From contig WRCZ01000004.1 in assembly GCA_009783685.1 (NCBI GenBank), positions 1 through 34,044 of the forward strand: a DNA stretch of 34,044 nucleotides, read 5' to 3'. This DNA comes from Actinomycetes bacterium (GTDB lineage: Bacteria; Actinomycetota; Actinomycetes; Streptomycetales; Streptomycetaceae). Of the stretch, positions 1-8,362 are shown one piece after another (the first letter of the stretch is position 1; every line of letters begins with the position of its first letter). The position numbers and the translations under genes were made by a program. A model generated the notes under the pieces. It saw nothing but the letters and a program-made list of their open reading frames with translations, made no database searches and was not told the DNA's origin.

Positions 1-494
1 AGGGCGTCGGCGTACAGCGCGTTGCGCACCGCGGCGGCGCCCCGGTCCACGGCGGTCTCGGCGCACACCACGAGCAGGAACACCGCGAAGCTGTGCACCA
101 GGACGTAGCAGGCCATGCCGGCGGCCTCGGCGACGTTCAGCGCGATCAGCACCCGGCGGCTGCCCCAGCGGTCGGCGGCCCGGCCCGCCGGGATGCTCGC
201 CACGACCCCGCACAGGCCCGCGGCCGTCAGGCCCGCGCCGACCTGCCCCACGCCCAGTCCCGCGACGCGGGTGAAGTACAGGGCGCTGACCGTCATGAAC
301 AACCCGTCGCCCAGGGTGTTGACCAGCACCACCCACGACAGCCGCCGGACCACCGGGTCCGCGTGGAGGAGCCGCCGGAAGCGGCCGGTGCCGCCGGCGG
401 CCGGCGGGGGCGGCGTGCCAGGGGGCGCAGCAGCCGCCGCGGACGCGGCAGTCGGGGACGACGGTGCGGGTGACGGGGAGGACGGTGAGGCCAT
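1..494 (-). CDS. MFS transporter, partial (3' end outside window)
   Basis: The ATG at 494-492 opens a frame that stays open to the window edge (163 full codons). The first ~38 residues are Ser/Pro/Ala-rich and probably cytosolic. After that come hydrophobic helices with the major-facilitator pattern, including a loop reading AGRAADRWGSRRVLIALNV, which matches the MFS motif between helices 2 and 3 (G-x3-D-R-x-G-R-R). It is therefore probably a 12-helix secondary transporter, most likely an exporter; the substrate cannot be read. It is transcribed divergently from an ArsR-type regulator 55 bp away, a common arrangement in which the regulator represses the transporter. Only about the first third of the protein is present. 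Confidence 0.85.
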   Translation of the reverse strand, partial: MASPSSPSPAPSSPTAASAAAAAPPGTPPPPAAGGTGRFRRLLHADPVVRRLSWVVLVNTLGDGLFMTVSALYFTRVAGLGVGQVGAGLTAAGLCGVVASIPAGRAADRWGSRRVLIALNVAEAAGMACYVLVHSFAVFLLVVCAETAVDRGAAAVRNALYADA

Positions 495-536
495 GTTCCG
501 ATGACAACGGCTCCCCGCGCCGCCGGGAACTGATTT

Positions 537-542
537 AGCCTG
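537..542 (+). promoter_or_regulatory. Putative -10 of a leaderless promoter for the ArsR-type gene
   Basis: TAGCCT lies 7 nt upstream of the ATG at 550, with no ribosome binding site between them. This geometry is typical of leaderless actinobacterial transcripts. Pattern only; no -35 is obvious. Confidence 0.4.
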
Positions 543-549
543 GCGCTCA

Positions 550-1539
550 ATGATCCGCTTCCGCCTGGCACTTGCCGACCTCGCCTCGACCTCCTTCGCC
601 TGTTCGGCGCTTCAGGAGGCCACGTTGAGCCTGCGCATGTGGGATCACCCGGGTTATTACGTCGAGCAGACTCCCTGGTTCCGCCGGATGCGCCCGGACT
701 TCGAGGCGCTGCCGGGCCGCGAGCTGCTGCGGTCCCTCGTCGCGTCCAACCGGTTCACCCCCGACTTCCTCACGCCCCGGCCCACCACCACCTGGCCGGA
801 CATCGAGGACGAGCTGGCGGCGCTGCGGGCCACCCCTCCCGACCTCGTCCTGCCCGACCTGGAACGGGCGTTCCTGCCGCACGACCGCGTCCTCCCCGCG
901 CTGCTCAGGGAGGGCCGCGACGACCCGGAGGCGCTGCTCGACCGGATCGCGGAGGCACTGGCCGAGTACTGGGAGCGGTGCCTGGCGCCCGCCTGGTGGC
1001 CGCGGGCCCGGTCGGTGCTCCAGGCGGACCTGGTGTACCGGGCGCGGATGCTCGCCGAGGGCGGCGCGGACGCGCTGTTCGCCGATCTCGCCCACCGGCT
1101 GCGCTGGGCCGACGGGACGCTCACCATCCAGTGGGACCAGCCGCTGGCCCTGGCCCGCGACCACGTCGACGTGGACGGGCGGGGCCTGGTGCTGGTGCCC
1201 ACCTGCTTCGCCCGCGGCGCCAGCACCTTCATCGACCCCGGCGCCACGCCGGTCATCACCTACCCGGCGCGCGGCCGCGCCACGATGGCGGAGCACCTGG
1301 AGCCGCCGCCCGCGGCGCCGGCGCTGGCACGGCTGCTGGGCGGGCCCCGGGCGCGGCTGCTCCTGCTGCTGGACGAGCCCGCGTCCACGACGGAGCTGGC
1401 CCGCCGCCTCGACGTCACGCCCGGCGCGGTCAGCCAGCACCTGCGGGTGCTGTTCGAGGCGCGCCTGGTGAACCGGGCCCGGCACGGCCGCGCGGTCCTC
1501 TACGCCCGCAGCGCGCTCGGCGACGAGCTGTGCGCGTGA
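550..1539 (+). CDS. ArsR-type winged-helix transcriptional regulator
   Basis: A 329-residue protein. Its C-terminal part (about residues 275-318, containing TTELARRLDVTPGAVSQHLR) is a clear ArsR-like helix-turn-helix followed by a basic wing. The long N-terminal part (about residues 1-260) resembles the DUF5937-type region found in actinobacterial ArsR-like regulators and presumably senses a ligand or dimerises. I see no metal-binding Cys pair next to the helix-turn-helix, so a metal sensor is unlikely. TAGCCT at 537-542 sits 7 nt before the start with no Shine-Dalgarno, so the mRNA may be leaderless. The inferred role is control of the divergent MFS gene. Confidence 0.85.
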   Translation: MIRFRLALADLASTSFACSALQEATLSLRMWDHPGYYVEQTPWFRRMRPDFEALPGRELLRSLVASNRFTPDFLTPRPTTTWPDIEDELAALRATPPDLVLPDLERAFLPHDRVLPALLREGRDDPEALLDRIAEALAEYWERCLAPAWWPRARSVLQADLVYRARMLAEGGADALFADLAHRLRWADGTLTIQWDQPLALARDHVDVDGRGLVLVPTCFARGASTFIDPGATPVITYPARGRATMAEHLEPPPAAPALARLLGGPRARLLLLLDEPASTTELARRLDVTPGAVSQHLRVLFEARLVNRARHGRAVLYARSALGDELCA

Positions 1540-1547
1540 CGGCGCCG

Positions 1548-1623
1548 GGAGCACGTCCGGGAGCACGTTCAGAAGCACGTCCGGGAGCATGCACGTCCAG
1601 GAGCACGTCCAGGAGCACGTCCG
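1548..1623. repeat. Short tandem repeat, six 12-bp units
   Basis: Six head-to-tail copies of a unit close to GGAGCACGTCCG run from just after the ArsR-type stop codon. The units begin at 1548, 1560, 1572, 1584, 1600 and 1612. The fourth carries a 4-bp insertion and the second and third have substitutions. Each unit contains the near-palindrome CACGT. The array ends 154 bp before the PfkB-kinase start. Function unknown. Confidence 0.85.
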
Positions 1624-1777
1624 GCGCGGGCCCCGGGCCGGCGGCACCCTCCCGCCCCGGCCGGCGCGCGGCCCCTGCCCGGCCGCCGGGTACGGTGACC
1701 TGGGCCCGAGCGGGCCGCCAGGCGGCGGGGGCCGCCAGGCCGCCGCGAGCACCCAACGGCAGCGAAAGGCAGGAGCC

Positions 1778-2797
1778 ATGACCACCACCGGGCGGATCAC
1801 CGTCGTCGGCGAGAGCCTGGTCGACCTGGTGTGGCGTACCGGCGCCGGCACCGTGACCCCGCATCCCGGCGGCAGCCCGGCCAACGTGGCCATCGGCCTG
1901 CAGCGGCTCGGCGTGCCGGTCTCGCTGATCACCGCCTGGGGCGACGACGCGCCCGGCGCCCTGGTGGGGGAGTACCTCGCGGGCACCGGGCTCGACGTGC
2001 TGCGCGCCCCCGCCTGCTCCGGGCGCACCATGGTCGCGCTGGCCTACGTGGACGACGCGACCGGCTCGGCGCGGTACGACTTCCTCGCCGCCTGGGACCC
2101 CGAGCGCCTGGAGGTCCCCGAGGACACCGCGCTGCTGCACACCGGGTCGCTGGCCGCGGTGGTCGAACCGGGCGCCGGGCGGGTGCTCGACGCCTGCCGC
2201 CGGCTGCACGGGCGGCCGGGGACCGCGGTCGCCGTCGACCTCAACGTCAGGCCCGCCGTGCAGCCGGACCGCGACGCCTACCGCGCGGCCGCCGAGCGGA
2301 TCGCCCGGGCCGCCGACGTGGTCAAGGCCAGCGAGGAGGACCTGGCCTGGCTGTATCCGGGGCAGGACCCCGCCCGGTCCGCGCGGTCCCTGCTCGCGCT
2401 CGGGCCCCGGCTGGCGGTGCTCACCCGCGGCGAGAGGGGCGCCACCGGCTTCACGGCCGGCGCTGAGGTGCCGGTGCCGGCCCCGGTGACGGCGGTCGCC
2501 GACACCATCGGCGCGGGCGACGCCTTCCAGTCCGCGCTGCTGGCCGCGATGTTCGCACCGGGTCCCGGCGGCGCCCGGACGGTGCGGATCCCGGCCGCGC
2601 CGCAGGAAGTGGCGCAGGCGCTGCGGCAGGCCGTGGCGGCCGGCGCGCTGGCGACCACCCGCCCCGGAGCCCAGCCCCCGCACCTGCGGGAACTGCGCGA
2701 CGCCCTGGCCGAGGTCGGCAGCGCGGCCCCGGCCGCCGGCACCGGGACGCATCCCGCCGGGGACGGCGGCGCGCAGGACGGTGTCAAGAACGCGTGA
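1778..2797 (+). CDS. PfkB-family carbohydrate kinase (fructokinase-like)
   Basis: A 339-residue cytoplasmic sugar kinase of the PfkB/ribokinase family. The N-terminal substrate-side motif GGSPANVAIGLQRLG is present, and DTIGAGDAF near residues 242-250 carries the catalytic base (Asp248) and anion hole. The ATG at 1778 is chosen because AGGAG lies 2-6 nt upstream of it and homology begins at once (ITVVGESLVD); an in-frame extension upstream only runs through the tandem repeat. The sequence is closest in feel to fructokinases, but PfkB substrates cannot be assigned by motif. It is a single gene. Its last codons and stop overlap the regulatory repeat that serves the next gene. Confidence 0.88.
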   Translation: MTTTGRITVVGESLVDLVWRTGAGTVTPHPGGSPANVAIGLQRLGVPVSLITAWGDDAPGALVGEYLAGTGLDVLRAPACSGRTMVALAYVDDATGSARYDFLAAWDPERLEVPEDTALLHTGSLAAVVEPGAGRVLDACRRLHGRPGTAVAVDLNVRPAVQPDRDAYRAAAERIARAADVVKASEEDLAWLYPGQDPARSARSLLALGPRLAVLTRGERGATGFTAGAEVPVPAPVTAVADTIGAGDAFQSALLAAMFAPGPGGARTVRIPAAPQEVAQALRQAVAAGALATTRPGAQPPHLRELRDALAEVGSAAPAAGTGTHPAGDGGAQDGVKNA

Positions 2798-2832
2798 AGG
2801 CGGCGCCACGCCGCGCAAGGACCGCGTATGGG
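2783..2832 (+). promoter_or_regulatory. Putative KdpE-type direct repeat and promoter for the KimA-like gene
   Basis: Half-sites GTCAAGA (2783) and GTGAAGG (2794) are 11 bp apart. A third, weaker element GCAAGGA (2815) lies 21 bp further on, and TATGGG (2827-2832) occupies the -10 position. The same layout precedes the small membrane gene at 4866, the kdp operon and kdpE. The 15-mer GGACGGTGTCAAGAA is shared exactly with the site at 4770. The element overlaps the stop codon of the upstream kinase gene. Binding by KdpE is inferred. Confidence 0.6.
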
Positions 2833-2895
2833 CCCGCAGAAGGAACGTCGGCGGGAGCGCACGCTGAGGTGTCCGACTCACCTCAGGAGACGCCG

Positions 2896-4755
2896 ATGCC
2901 CGCTTCGACGACCACGCAGGACGCGGGCCGGGAGCCCACGCAACCCCCGCATACCGGCCCGGACGATTCCGCCGGGGACCGGCACCGGCTGTCCGCCCTG
3001 CAGGGCGTCTCCGCGCTGTCGCTGGACGCGCTCGCGTCGGTGGCCTACGGGCCGGAGGCGATCGTCCTGGTGCTGGCGGCTGCCGGCGCGCACGGGCTGG
3101 GTTTCACCCTGCCGGTGACGCTGAGCATCGCCGGGCTGCTGGCCTTCCTGGTGGCCTCCTACCGGCAGGTGATCGAGGCGTTCCCCGACGGCGGCGGCTC
3201 GTACGCCGTCGCCAAACGGCATCTCGGCCGCCGTACCAGCCTGGTGACGGCGGCCTCGCTGATCCTGGACTACGTGCTGAACGTGGCCGTCTCGGTGACG
3301 GCCGGCGTCGCGGCGCTCACCTCGGCGTTCCCCGCCCTGTACGGCGACCGGGTGTGGCTGTGCCTGGGCGTGCTCGCGCTGGTCACCGGCGTGAACCTGC
3401 GCGGCATCGTCGACTCCGCGAAGGCGTTCGTGGTGCCGACCGCGGTGTTCGTGGTGTCGATCCTGGCGATCATCGCGGTGGGGCTGTTCCGCGACTCCCC
3501 GGTCAGCACCGCCGCCGCAGACGGCCACGCCACGGTCCTGGCGTCGAACGCCTCCACCGTCGGCGCGCTGCTCCTGCTCAAGGCGTTCGCCTCCGGCTGC
3601 TCCGCGCTGACCGGCGTCGAGGCGGTGGCCAACGCGGTGCCGTCGTTCCGCGCGCCCGCCGTGCGCCGGGCCCAGCACACCGAGCTGGCCCTGGGCGGGC
3701 TGCTCGGCGTGATGCTCATCGGGCTGGCGGTGCTCATCGGCCGCTTCCACCTGCAGCCGGTGGCCGGCACCACCGTGCTCGCCCAGCTCGCGGATGCCTC
3801 TCTCGGCCACAACTGGGCTTTCTACGTCGTCCAGTTCGCCACGATGGTGCTGCTGGGGCTGGCCGCCAACACCTCCTTCGGCGGACTGCCCGTCCTGATG
3901 GGCCTGCTCGCCCGCGACAACTACCTGCCGCACCTGTTCGCGCTGAAGGCCGACCGCCAGGTGCATCGCTACGGCGTGCTGGCCCTGGCCGCCGTCTCCG
4001 CCGTGCTGCTGGTCGCGTCCGGCGGCGACACCAACACCCTGGTCCCGCTCTTCGCGATCGGCGTGTTCATCGGCTTCACCCTCTGCCAGGTCGGCATGGT
4101 GCGGCACTGGCGGCAGGCCAGGGTCGCCCACTGGCGGCGCAAGGCGCTGCTGAACGGGTTCGGCGCGCTGCTCACCGGTGTCGCCGCGGTCGTGGTGACC
4201 GCCACCAAGTTCACCGCGGGCGCCTGGCTGATCGTGCTGTCGGTGCCGGCGCTGGTCGCCTGCTTCGAGATGGTGCACCGCAGCTACGGCCGGATGGGCG
4301 CCGCCCTGGACCTCGGCAGGGTGCCGGCGGCGCCGCACCGGGATCGCTCGCTGGTCGTGGTGCCCGTCGCGTCCCTGTCCCGGCTGACCACGGAGGCGCT
4401 GACCGCGGCCGTGTCCCTCGGCGACGAGGTGCACGCGGTCACCGTCACGCACCCTGAGGACCGGGAGCGCACCGAGGCGCTGCACCGCGACTGGGCGCTG
4501 TGGTCCCCGGGCGTCGACCTCGTCGAACTGCCCTCCGCCCACCGCGATCTCGGCCGCCCGCTGGCCGGCTACGTGCGGGCGCTGGCCGCCGCGCACCCCG
4601 GTACCCGGATCACCGTGCTGATAGCGGAGATCGAGCCGTGCCACGCCTGGCAGCGGCTGCTGCAGAACCAGCGCGGCGCGGTCGTCGCGCACGCGGTGCG
4701 GCGCGACACCGACGCGGTGATCTGCCGGCTGCGGTTCCGGCTCAGGGCGCTCTGA
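2896..4755 (+). CDS. KimA-like APC-superfamily potassium transporter
   Basis: A 619-residue integral membrane protein with about 12 helices (residues ~35-470) and a ~150-residue cytosolic C-terminal domain of alternating strands and helices (DRSLVVVPVASLSRLTTEAL onward), resembling a universal-stress-type domain. This size and layout match Bacillus KimA (YdaO), a high-affinity K+ importer. The first helix has LSLDALASVAYGPEA, where Asp44 and Tyr51 keep the 7-residue spacing of the KimA K+-binding Asp36/Tyr43. A general amino-acid permease is the alternative. The ATG at 2896 is preferred because AGGAGA lies 6 nt upstream; a GTG at 2794 in frame would overlap the regulatory repeat. The adjacent kdp genes and the shared operator support K+ uptake. 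Confidence 0.78.
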   Translation: MPASTTTQDAGREPTQPPHTGPDDSAGDRHRLSALQGVSALSLDALASVAYGPEAIVLVLAAAGAHGLGFTLPVTLSIAGLLAFLVASYRQVIEAFPDGGGSYAVAKRHLGRRTSLVTAASLILDYVLNVAVSVTAGVAALTSAFPALYGDRVWLCLGVLALVTGVNLRGIVDSAKAFVVPTAVFVVSILAIIAVGLFRDSPVSTAAADGHATVLASNASTVGALLLLKAFASGCSALTGVEAVANAVPSFRAPAVRRAQHTELALGGLLGVMLIGLAVLIGRFHLQPVAGTTVLAQLADASLGHNWAFYVVQFATMVLLGLAANTSFGGLPVLMGLLARDNYLPHLFALKADRQVHRYGVLALAAVSAVLLVASGGDTNTLVPLFAIGVFIGFTLCQVGMVRHWRQARVAHWRRKALLNGFGALLTGVAAVVVTATKFTAGAWLIVLSVPALVACFEMVHRSYGRMGAALDLGRVPAAPHRDRSLVVVPVASLSRLTTEALTAAVSLGDEVHAVTVTHPEDRERTEALHRDWALWSPGVDLVELPSAHRDLGRPLAGYVRALAAAHPGTRITVLIAEIEPCHAWQRLLQNQRGAVVAHAVRRDTDAVICRLRFRLRAL

Positions 4756-4775
4756 GCGGCGCCCGGCCGGACGGT

Positions 4776-4825
4776 GTCAAGAAGGCGTCAGGGATGCGGA
4801 ATTCCGCGTCAGGACACCGTAAGAG
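4776..4825 (+). promoter_or_regulatory. Putative KdpE-type direct repeat and promoter for the small membrane gene
   Basis: Half-sites GTCAAGA (4776) and GTCAGGG (4787) are 11 bp apart. GTCAGGA (4808) follows 21 bp later, then TAAGAG (4820-4825) in the -10 position. The spacing is identical to the element in the kdp promoter. A second possible -10, TAGCGT at 4853-4858, would give a leaderless message starting at the ATG. Confidence 0.6.
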
Positions 4826-4865
4826 CCGGGTCCCGCGCGCGGGCGATGCTCCTAGCGTCGGAGAC

Positions 4866-5429
4866 ATGGGAAGGCGCCACAGCCAGCCACCGCTCGTCGC
4901 GGGCGGCCGGTCCTCCGGACCCGGGACGGTGCGCGACACCGCCCGCGCCCACGGCTGGCGCAGTGACCGCCGCTGGGCGATCGGATGTGCCTGCGCGGCC
5001 TTCGTCCTGGCCGAGCTCGCCGAGTGGGACACCGGCGACCTCAGCCTGCTGCACACCCTCCTCACCTGCGGCATCGCGCTGGTCGTCCTCGCCATGCTGT
5101 GGCCCGCCCAGGTGGTCGCGGGGGAGGGCTGGCTGACCGTGCGCGGGCCGCTGCGCACCCGCAGGGTGCGGACCGACGCGCTGTCCGGCATGTGGCTGAT
5201 CGGCGACCTCGCGTGCAGCCTGGTGCTGCGCGACATCCACGGCGGCCGGGCCGAGATCGACGCCGAGGTCGTCGTCGCGGATCCCGTGCTGTGGCACCTG
5301 CTGGAGAGCGGGGTGCACCGCTCTCAGGAGCGCGGCACCCTGCGCACCGGGGCCCGGGTGCTGACCGGGCTGGGCCGGCGCGTGGACGGCGAGGCCCGCG
5401 CGATCCTGCGGGCCTCCGGACTCGACTGA
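4866..5429 (+). CDS. Small two-helix membrane protein of unknown function
   Basis: I do not recognise a named family. The 187-residue product has a basic N-terminus, two hydrophobic helices (about residues 37-53 and 61-79), and then a soluble, strand-rich region (about 82-140, GEGWLTVRGPLRTRRVRTDALSGMWL...) that looks like the bacterial PH-like fold seen in small actinobacterial membrane proteins. The C-terminal ~45 residues are basic. The ATG at 4866 is chosen because the protein pattern begins after it, although its Shine-Dalgarno is poor (GGAG only 2 nt away). An ATG at 4794 is in frame but falls inside the regulatory repeat. Its promoter element suggests co-regulation with the K+ systems on both sides. 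Confidence 0.75.
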   Translation: MGRRHSQPPLVAGGRSSGPGTVRDTARAHGWRSDRRWAIGCACAAFVLAELAEWDTGDLSLLHTLLTCGIALVVLAMLWPAQVVAGEGWLTVRGPLRTRRVRTDALSGMWLIGDLACSLVLRDIHGGRAEIDAEVVVADPVLWHLLESGVHRSQERGTLRTGARVLTGLGRRVDGEARAILRASGLD

Positions 5430-5762
5430 CCGCCCCGAGCCGCGCCGCTCCCGGCCGCGGACACCCGCCCCGGGACGGCGCTGTGGCCCCCCCGCACCCG
5501 CCGCTCAGACGGTGCGGACACCCGCCCCGCGCGATCCGCCCACCCCGGGACGGCGCCGGCAGCCCGCCGCCGGCACCCCCGCACCTCCGCCCCGCCCGAC
5601 CCTGCCCGCCCCGGGACGGCGCCGGCACCCCCCGCAGCCCCACCCCCCTGCACCCGCCGCTCAGACGGTGCGGACACCCGCCCCGCGCGACCCGCCCACC
5701 GCGGGACGGCGCCGGCACCCCGCCGCCGGCACCCCCGAAGCCCCACCCTCCGCACCCGCCGC
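5430..5762. other. Non-coding stretch between convergent genes, C-rich and repetitive
   Basis: This is the gap between the convergent small membrane gene and kdpD. It is extremely C-rich on the plus strand and made largely of the direct repeats described separately. Frames that cross it are low-complexity Pro/Arg or Gly/Arg and look spurious. I see no convincing terminator hairpin. Confidence 0.7.
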
Positions 5763-5769
5763 TCAGACG
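5494..5769. repeat. Direct repeats around the 3' end of kdpD
   Basis: An 88-bp segment at 5494-5581 recurs at 5650-5737 with three mismatches and no gaps. A third, partial copy (the first 18 bp of the unit) lies at 5752-5769 and spans the real kdpD stop codon (5763-5765). The unit therefore looks like a duplicated copy of the kdpD stop region. A related CGGGACGGCGCCGGCACCCC block sits between the two full copies. Confidence 0.85.
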
Positions 5770-8348
5770 TCCTGGGCGTCCAGCCGGCCCGGCCCATCCC
5801 CGACCTGCTCGGGCGGTAGCGGTGACCCGCCGGCCGCGGGGAGGGAGACCACCATCGTCAGCCCGCCGCCGGGCGTCTCCTCGGGGGTGAGGGTGCCGTC
5901 CATGGCCTCGGTCAGGCCGCGGGACAGGGCCAGGCCCAGCCCGAGCCCGGTGGTGTTGTCGGTGTCGCCCATGCGCTGGAACGGTTCGAAGATCCGGTCG
6001 TGGTCCTCCGGCCGCAGCCCCGGCCCCTGGTCGATGACGCGCAGCTCGACGCGCTCGCCGAGGGCGCTCCCGCTGACCAGGACCTTGCCGCCGGGCGGGG
6101 TGTGCCGTACCGCGTTCGCCACCAGGTTGGCGATCACCCGCTCCAGCAGCGGCGGGTCGGCCAGGATGTCCGCGGTCTCCGCGACGCCCTGGGTGACCAC
6201 CGGCGTCCTCGTCGCCGGCAGCGTGTCGAGGGCCATCGGCAGCACTTCGGCGAGCGCGGTCGGCTGGAGGTTGAGGGTGAGCGCGCCGGCCTGCAGCCTG
6301 CTCATGTCGAGCAGGTTGTCCACCAGCCGGTTCAGCCGGACCAGCGACTCCTCGGCGGTGGCGAGCAGTTCGTCGCGGTCCTCGTCGGAGAAGCGCACCT
6401 CGCGGCTGCGCAGGCTGCTGATCGCCGCCCAGCCGCTGGCGATCGGGGTGCGCAGGTCGTGGCTGACCGCGGCCAGCAGCGCGGTGCGCATCCGGTCGGC
6501 CGCCTTGACCGGCTCCACCTCGGCCGCGGCCTCGGCCAGCCGGGCCCGCTCCAGCGCGGCGGCCACATGGCCGGCGAAGGCGACGAACACCCGGCGCTCG
6601 GAGGCGGCCAGCCGGCGCCCGCGCAGCACCAGGACGTCGTCGGGGCCGACCGGCGCGGTGACCAGGTCGGCCTTGTGCCCGCCGCCGGCCGCGGCCAGTT
6701 CGGCGTCGACGTCCGTGCGGTGCGCCAGTTCCGCCGACTCCATGCCGAACGCCTCGCGGGTGCGCTGCAGCAGCATGTCGACGCCCTGCTCGCCGCGCAG
6801 GATGCTGCCGGCCATCGAGGACAGCGTCTCGGCCTCCGCGGTCGCGTTGGCCGCCCGCCGCGAGAGCCGCAGCGAGTGGTCGACGATCGTCGCCACGGTC
6901 ACCGCGGCCATCGCGAAGACCACCAGGGCCAGGGCGTTGTTGGTCTCGCCGATGGTGAACTGGTGGATCGGCGGGATGAAGAACCAGTTCAGCAGCAGCG
7001 ACGCGGTGATCGAGGCCAGCAGCGCGGAGACCACGCCGCCGATGCACGCCACGCCCATCACCGCGAGCAGGAACAGCAGGGCGTCGGTGGTCAGGTTCAG
7101 GGTCCCGCGGGTGTGGCTGAGGATCATCGTGAGCACGATCGGCAGCACCAGGCCGGTGACCGGGCCGGCCACCTTCCGTACCCGCGACAGGCTGCTGTTC
7201 GGGGTGGGCAGCAGCCGGCCGCGGCCGGCGCGCTCGTGGGTGACCATGTGGACGTCGATGTCGCCGGACATCTCCACCGTGGTCTCGCCGACGCCCCGCC
7301 CGGTGACGAAGTGCGAGAGCCGGCCGCGCCGGCTGGTGCCCATCACCAGCTGGGTGGCGCTCTCGGCGCGCGCGAAGTCCAGCAGCGCGGAGGGCACGTG
7401 GTCGCCGACGACGGAGTGGAAGGTGCCGCCCAGCGACTCGACCAGCGCCCGCTGCTTGGCCAGCGCGGCCGGTGACGCCTCGGCCAGCCCGTCGCTGCGG
7501 GCGATGTGCACGGCGAGCAGGTCGCCGCCGGCGGACCGGTCGGCGATCCGCGCGGCGCGGCGGATCAGCGTGGTGCCCTCGGGCCCTCCGGTGAGCGCGA
7601 CCACCACCCGCTCCCGGGTCTCCCACACCCCTCCTATGCCGTGCTCCGACCGGTACTTCTGCAGCGCCTCGTCGACCCGCCCGGCCACCCACAGCAGCGC
7701 CAGCTCGCGCAGCGCGGTGAGGTTGCCGACCCGGAAGTAGTGGGACAGCGCCGCGTCGACCTTCTCCGGCGCGTAGACGTTGCCGTGCGCCATCCTGCGG
7801 CGCAGCGCGTCGGCCGGCATGTCGACCAGCTCGATCTGGTCGGCCCTGCGGACCACCTCGTCGGGCACGGTCTCGCGCTGCGGCACCCCGGTGATCTTGT
7901 GGACGACGTCGTTGAGCGACTCCAGGTGCTGGATGTTGACCGTGGTGATGACGTCGATCCCCGCGGCCAGCAGCTCGTCGATGTCCTCCCAGCGTTTGGC
8001 GTGCCGGCCGCCCGCCACGTTGGTGTGCGGCAGCTCGTCGACCAGGGCCACCTGCGGGGCGCGCTCCAGGACCGCGTCGAGGTCCATCTCGGTCAGCGTC
8101 GTGCCACGGTAGTCGCGCACCACGCGGGGGACGATCTCCAGGCCCTCCAGCATCTCCTCGGTGTGCGGCCGCCGGTGGCACTCGACGAACGCCACGACCA
8201 CGTCGGTGCCGCGGGCGGCGCGGCGCCTGCCCTCGTCGAGCATCCGGTACGTCTTGCCGACGCCGGGCGCCGCACCGAGGAACACCTTCAGCCTGCCGGG
8301 CCGTGCGTACGACGGCTGATCCGGGTCGGAGACGGCGGTGGATGCCAC
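5763..8348 (-). CDS. kdpD: KdpD sensor histidine kinase
   Basis: An 861-residue membrane sensor kinase that responds to K+ limitation and phosphorylates KdpE. Domains in order: N-terminal KdpD domain with Walker A GAAPGVGKT (residues 25-33) and the conserved VDELPHTNVAG; a universal-stress-type domain (~250-370); four membrane helices (DUF4118-like, ~395-510); a GAF-like segment; HisKA with SHDLRTPIA (phospho-acceptor His630); and HATPase_c with NAVRHTPPGG, DQGPGL and GLGLGLALSRG. The GTG at 8348 is chosen because AAGGAGG lies 7 nt upstream; an in-frame ATG at 8459 would add 37 low-complexity residues. It follows kdpC by 131 bp and is separated from its partner kdpE by the whole kdpFABC set. 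Confidence 0.95.
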   Translation of the reverse strand: MASTAVSDPDQPSYARPGRLKVFLGAAPGVGKTYRMLDEGRRRAARGTDVVVAFVECHRRPHTEEMLEGLEIVPRVVRDYRGTTLTEMDLDAVLERAPQVALVDELPHTNVAGGRHAKRWEDIDELLAAGIDVITTVNIQHLESLNDVVHKITGVPQRETVPDEVVRRADQIELVDMPADALRRRMAHGNVYAPEKVDAALSHYFRVGNLTALRELALLWVAGRVDEALQKYRSEHGIGGVWETRERVVVALTGGPEGTTLIRRAARIADRSAGGDLLAVHIARSDGLAEASPAALAKQRALVESLGGTFHSVVGDHVPSALLDFARAESATQLVMGTSRRGRLSHFVTGRGVGETTVEMSGDIDVHMVTHERAGRGRLLPTPNSSLSRVRKVAGPVTGLVLPIVLTMILSHTRGTLNLTTDALLFLLAVMGVACIGGVVSALLASITASLLLNWFFIPPIHQFTIGETNNALALVVFAMAAVTVATIVDHSLRLSRRAANATAEAETLSSMAGSILRGEQGVDMLLQRTREAFGMESAELAHRTDVDAELAAAGGGHKADLVTAPVGPDDVLVLRGRRLAASERRVFVAFAGHVAAALERARLAEAAAEVEPVKAADRMRTALLAAVSHDLRTPIASGWAAISSLRSREVRFSDEDRDELLATAEESLVRLNRLVDNLLDMSRLQAGALTLNLQPTALAEVLPMALDTLPATRTPVVTQGVAETADILADPPLLERVIANLVANAVRHTPPGGKVLVSGSALGERVELRVIDQGPGLRPEDHDRIFEPFQRMGDTDNTTGLGLGLALSRGLTEAMDGTLTPEETPGGGLTMVVSLPAAGGSPLPPEQVGDGPGRLDAQDV

Positions 8349-8355
8349 CGGGCTC

Positions 8356-8362
8356 CCTCCTT
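8356..8362 (-). promoter_or_regulatory. Ribosome binding site that sets the kdpD start
   Basis: AAGGAGG on the minus strand, 7 nt before the GTG at 8348. It is a near-perfect anti-16S match and supports this start over the ATG at 8459, where no comparable site is seen. Confidence 0.75.

Noticed and set aside
2878-4692. Long minus-strand open frame opposite the KimA-like gene
   Set aside because: Composition is His/Gln/Gly/Arg-rich with no fold or motif; it is a GC-bias shadow of the plus-strand transporter.
5494-5769. CRISPR array
   Set aside because: The repeats are 88 bp, GC-rich and unevenly spaced, with no short repeat/spacer pattern and no cas genes.
5324-5797. Gly/Arg-rich minus-strand frame over the repeats
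   Set aside because: It is entirely derived from the tandem repeat and overlaps the ends of two convergent genes.
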